Made by a program: the position numbers and the translations under genes
NCBI RefSeq assembly: GCF_040117685.2
Contig: NZ_JBEDYP020000015.1
Location: forward strand, 62,001 to 126,000
Direction: 5' to 3'
From: Gracilimonas sp040117685
GTDB lineage: Bacteria; Bacteroidota; Rhodothermia; Balneolales; Balneolaceae
DNA length: 64,000 nucleotides
Shown: positions 63,366 to 64,000 of the stretch, one piece after another
Numbering within the stretch: the first letter of the stretch is position 1
How the letters are laid out: every line of letters begins with the position of its first letter
The notes under the pieces: model-generated
What the model was told of the DNA's origin: nothing
The model's input: only the letters and a program-made list of their open reading frames with translations
Databases searched by the model: none

Positions 63366-64000
63366 TATTCCTGTCCCGAGTCAGCAACCTCATTTTGGCC
63401 ACTGCCGCCATTTCGAACATCGGCTAATTTACGGGCAGCTTCGTCATGGTAGTTTTCTACTTCTTCCCGGAATTTACTTTCAGGGAAAAGCTGCAGAAAC
63501 TTCTCGTAGTTATCAATGGCTTTACTGTAACGCTCGGCTTGTCGGTTTATAACACTGTTATCGGCGTAATTGATGTAGGTTTGAATTTGATCAACCAATG
63601 CCCGTTCTGCCCACTTTGATTCCGGGTACTGATCAATGGTTTTATCCAGGTAAATGGTAGCCGCTTTGTATTGTTCGGTTCGCACATAGAATCGGGCTGA
63701 TTCATAAGACTTATGAGCCAGCTTTTCTCTCATCTCATCAATGCGAGCCGCTGCTTCCTGAACCTTTTCATGGTCGGGATATCGATTATTGAATAAACGA
63801 AATCGTTCAATCGCCTTTCGGGTCTGGTTTTGATCCAGCTTATAACGCGGACTCAACTTGAAGTAGCACATCGCTGCTTTAAACTCCATATCCGGGCGAC
63901 GTTCGTCCTGCGGGTAATAGCTGATGTATCGGTCATACTCGCTGGCAGCCAGCAAGAACTGCTTATCTTTATAATAACTTTCGGCCAGGTAATACTGGGC
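63365..64000 (-). CDS. bamD: BamD-like outer-membrane assembly lipoprotein, partial
   Basis: The 3' part of a gene that runs off the right edge. At least 211 residues are visible, made of TPR-type helix pairs (DRYISYYPQDERRPDMEFKA, AIERFRLFNNRYPDHEKV, ATIYLDKTIDQYPESKWAERA, AIDNYEKFLQLFPESKFRE). The YxxF-x-x-x-YP-x-S repeat pattern is that of BamD/YfiO. The signal and lipobox lie outside the window. Confidence 0.85.
   Translation of the reverse strand, partial: AQYYLAESYYKDKQFLLAASEYDRYISYYPQDERRPDMEFKAAMCYFKLSPRYKLDQNQTRKAIERFRLFNNRYPDHEKVQEAAARIDEMREKLAHKSYESARFYVRTEQYKAATIYLDKTIDQYPESKWAERALVDQIQTYINYADNSVINRQAERYSKAIDNYEKFLQLFPESKFREEVENYHDEAARKLADVRNGGSGQNEVADSGQE

Overview
The window looks like chromosome from a member of the Bacteroidota/Balneolota side of the FCB group, with Balneolales (Gracilimonas- or Balneola-like) as my best guess. 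The reasons are the protein families DUF4837, DUF5686, PorV/PorQ-like barrels, a FlgD-like C-terminal domain of the type IX secretion kind and PD40-amidohydrolase fusions, plus several promoters with the Bacteroidota -7 element TAnnTTTG. The taxon is inferred from gene content; no rRNA or other marker is present.

Region by region. 1-6955 (minus strand) is a possible six-gene unit: exported lipoprotein, beta-propeller protein with a FlgD-like tail, two PorV/PorQ-like barrels, a glycosyltransferase and a polysaccharide flippase, with one more gene running off the left edge. 7090-14995 (plus) is a complete tryptophan operon, trpL-trpE-trpS-trpG-trpD-trpC-trpF-trpB-trpA. It is headed by a 24-codon leader peptide with three consecutive Trp codons and a compact attenuator, and tryptophanyl-tRNA synthetase sits inside the operon. 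15005-17716 adds a DUF4837 lipoprotein and a BioG/BioH-like plus BioC pair. 17919-21940 holds tadA, apt, two uncharacterised envelope genes and a histidine phosphatase. 21937-31305 (minus) holds a VWA protein, a MoxR ATPase, three parvulin/SurA-type chaperones, a NupC transporter and thymidine kinase. 31382-41691 holds a divergent 2H-phosphoesterase-like gene, a UvrD/PcrA-type helicase, a frameshifted metallopeptidase/propeller/barrel gene, der, nuoI, a DinB-like gene, a peroxiredoxin and a lone receiver domain. 41749-46080 (minus) holds tonB, a lipid kinase, a DUF952 gene and an AspA-RimK-RimB-like group. 46192-50413 holds a class C acid phosphatase, a D-threonine aldolase-like gene, a REP-like palindrome, an NAD(P)-binding oxidoreductase and an exported protein of unknown role.

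The most notable region is 50524-55247: an integron gene-cassette array on the minus strand with five attC sites and no integrase in the window, that is, a CALIN or the distal part of a chromosomal integron. The cassettes carry small, mostly unrecognised genes (a lipoprotein, membrane proteins, small soluble proteins). One cassette, defined by matching core sites at both ends, holds two genes: a HEXXH metallopeptidase-like protein and a two-TM coiled-coil protein with a DUF4145/HEPN-like tail. I regard that pair as the best candidate for an undescribed system, possibly defence or toxin-antitoxin like.

55646-64000 (minus) returns to ordinary chromosome: a large PD40-amidohydrolase fusion, a DUF5686 outer-membrane protein, an LD-carboxypeptidase lipoprotein, nadD and a bamD-like gene cut by the right edge. 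No tRNA, rRNA, CRISPR array or insertion sequence was seen.
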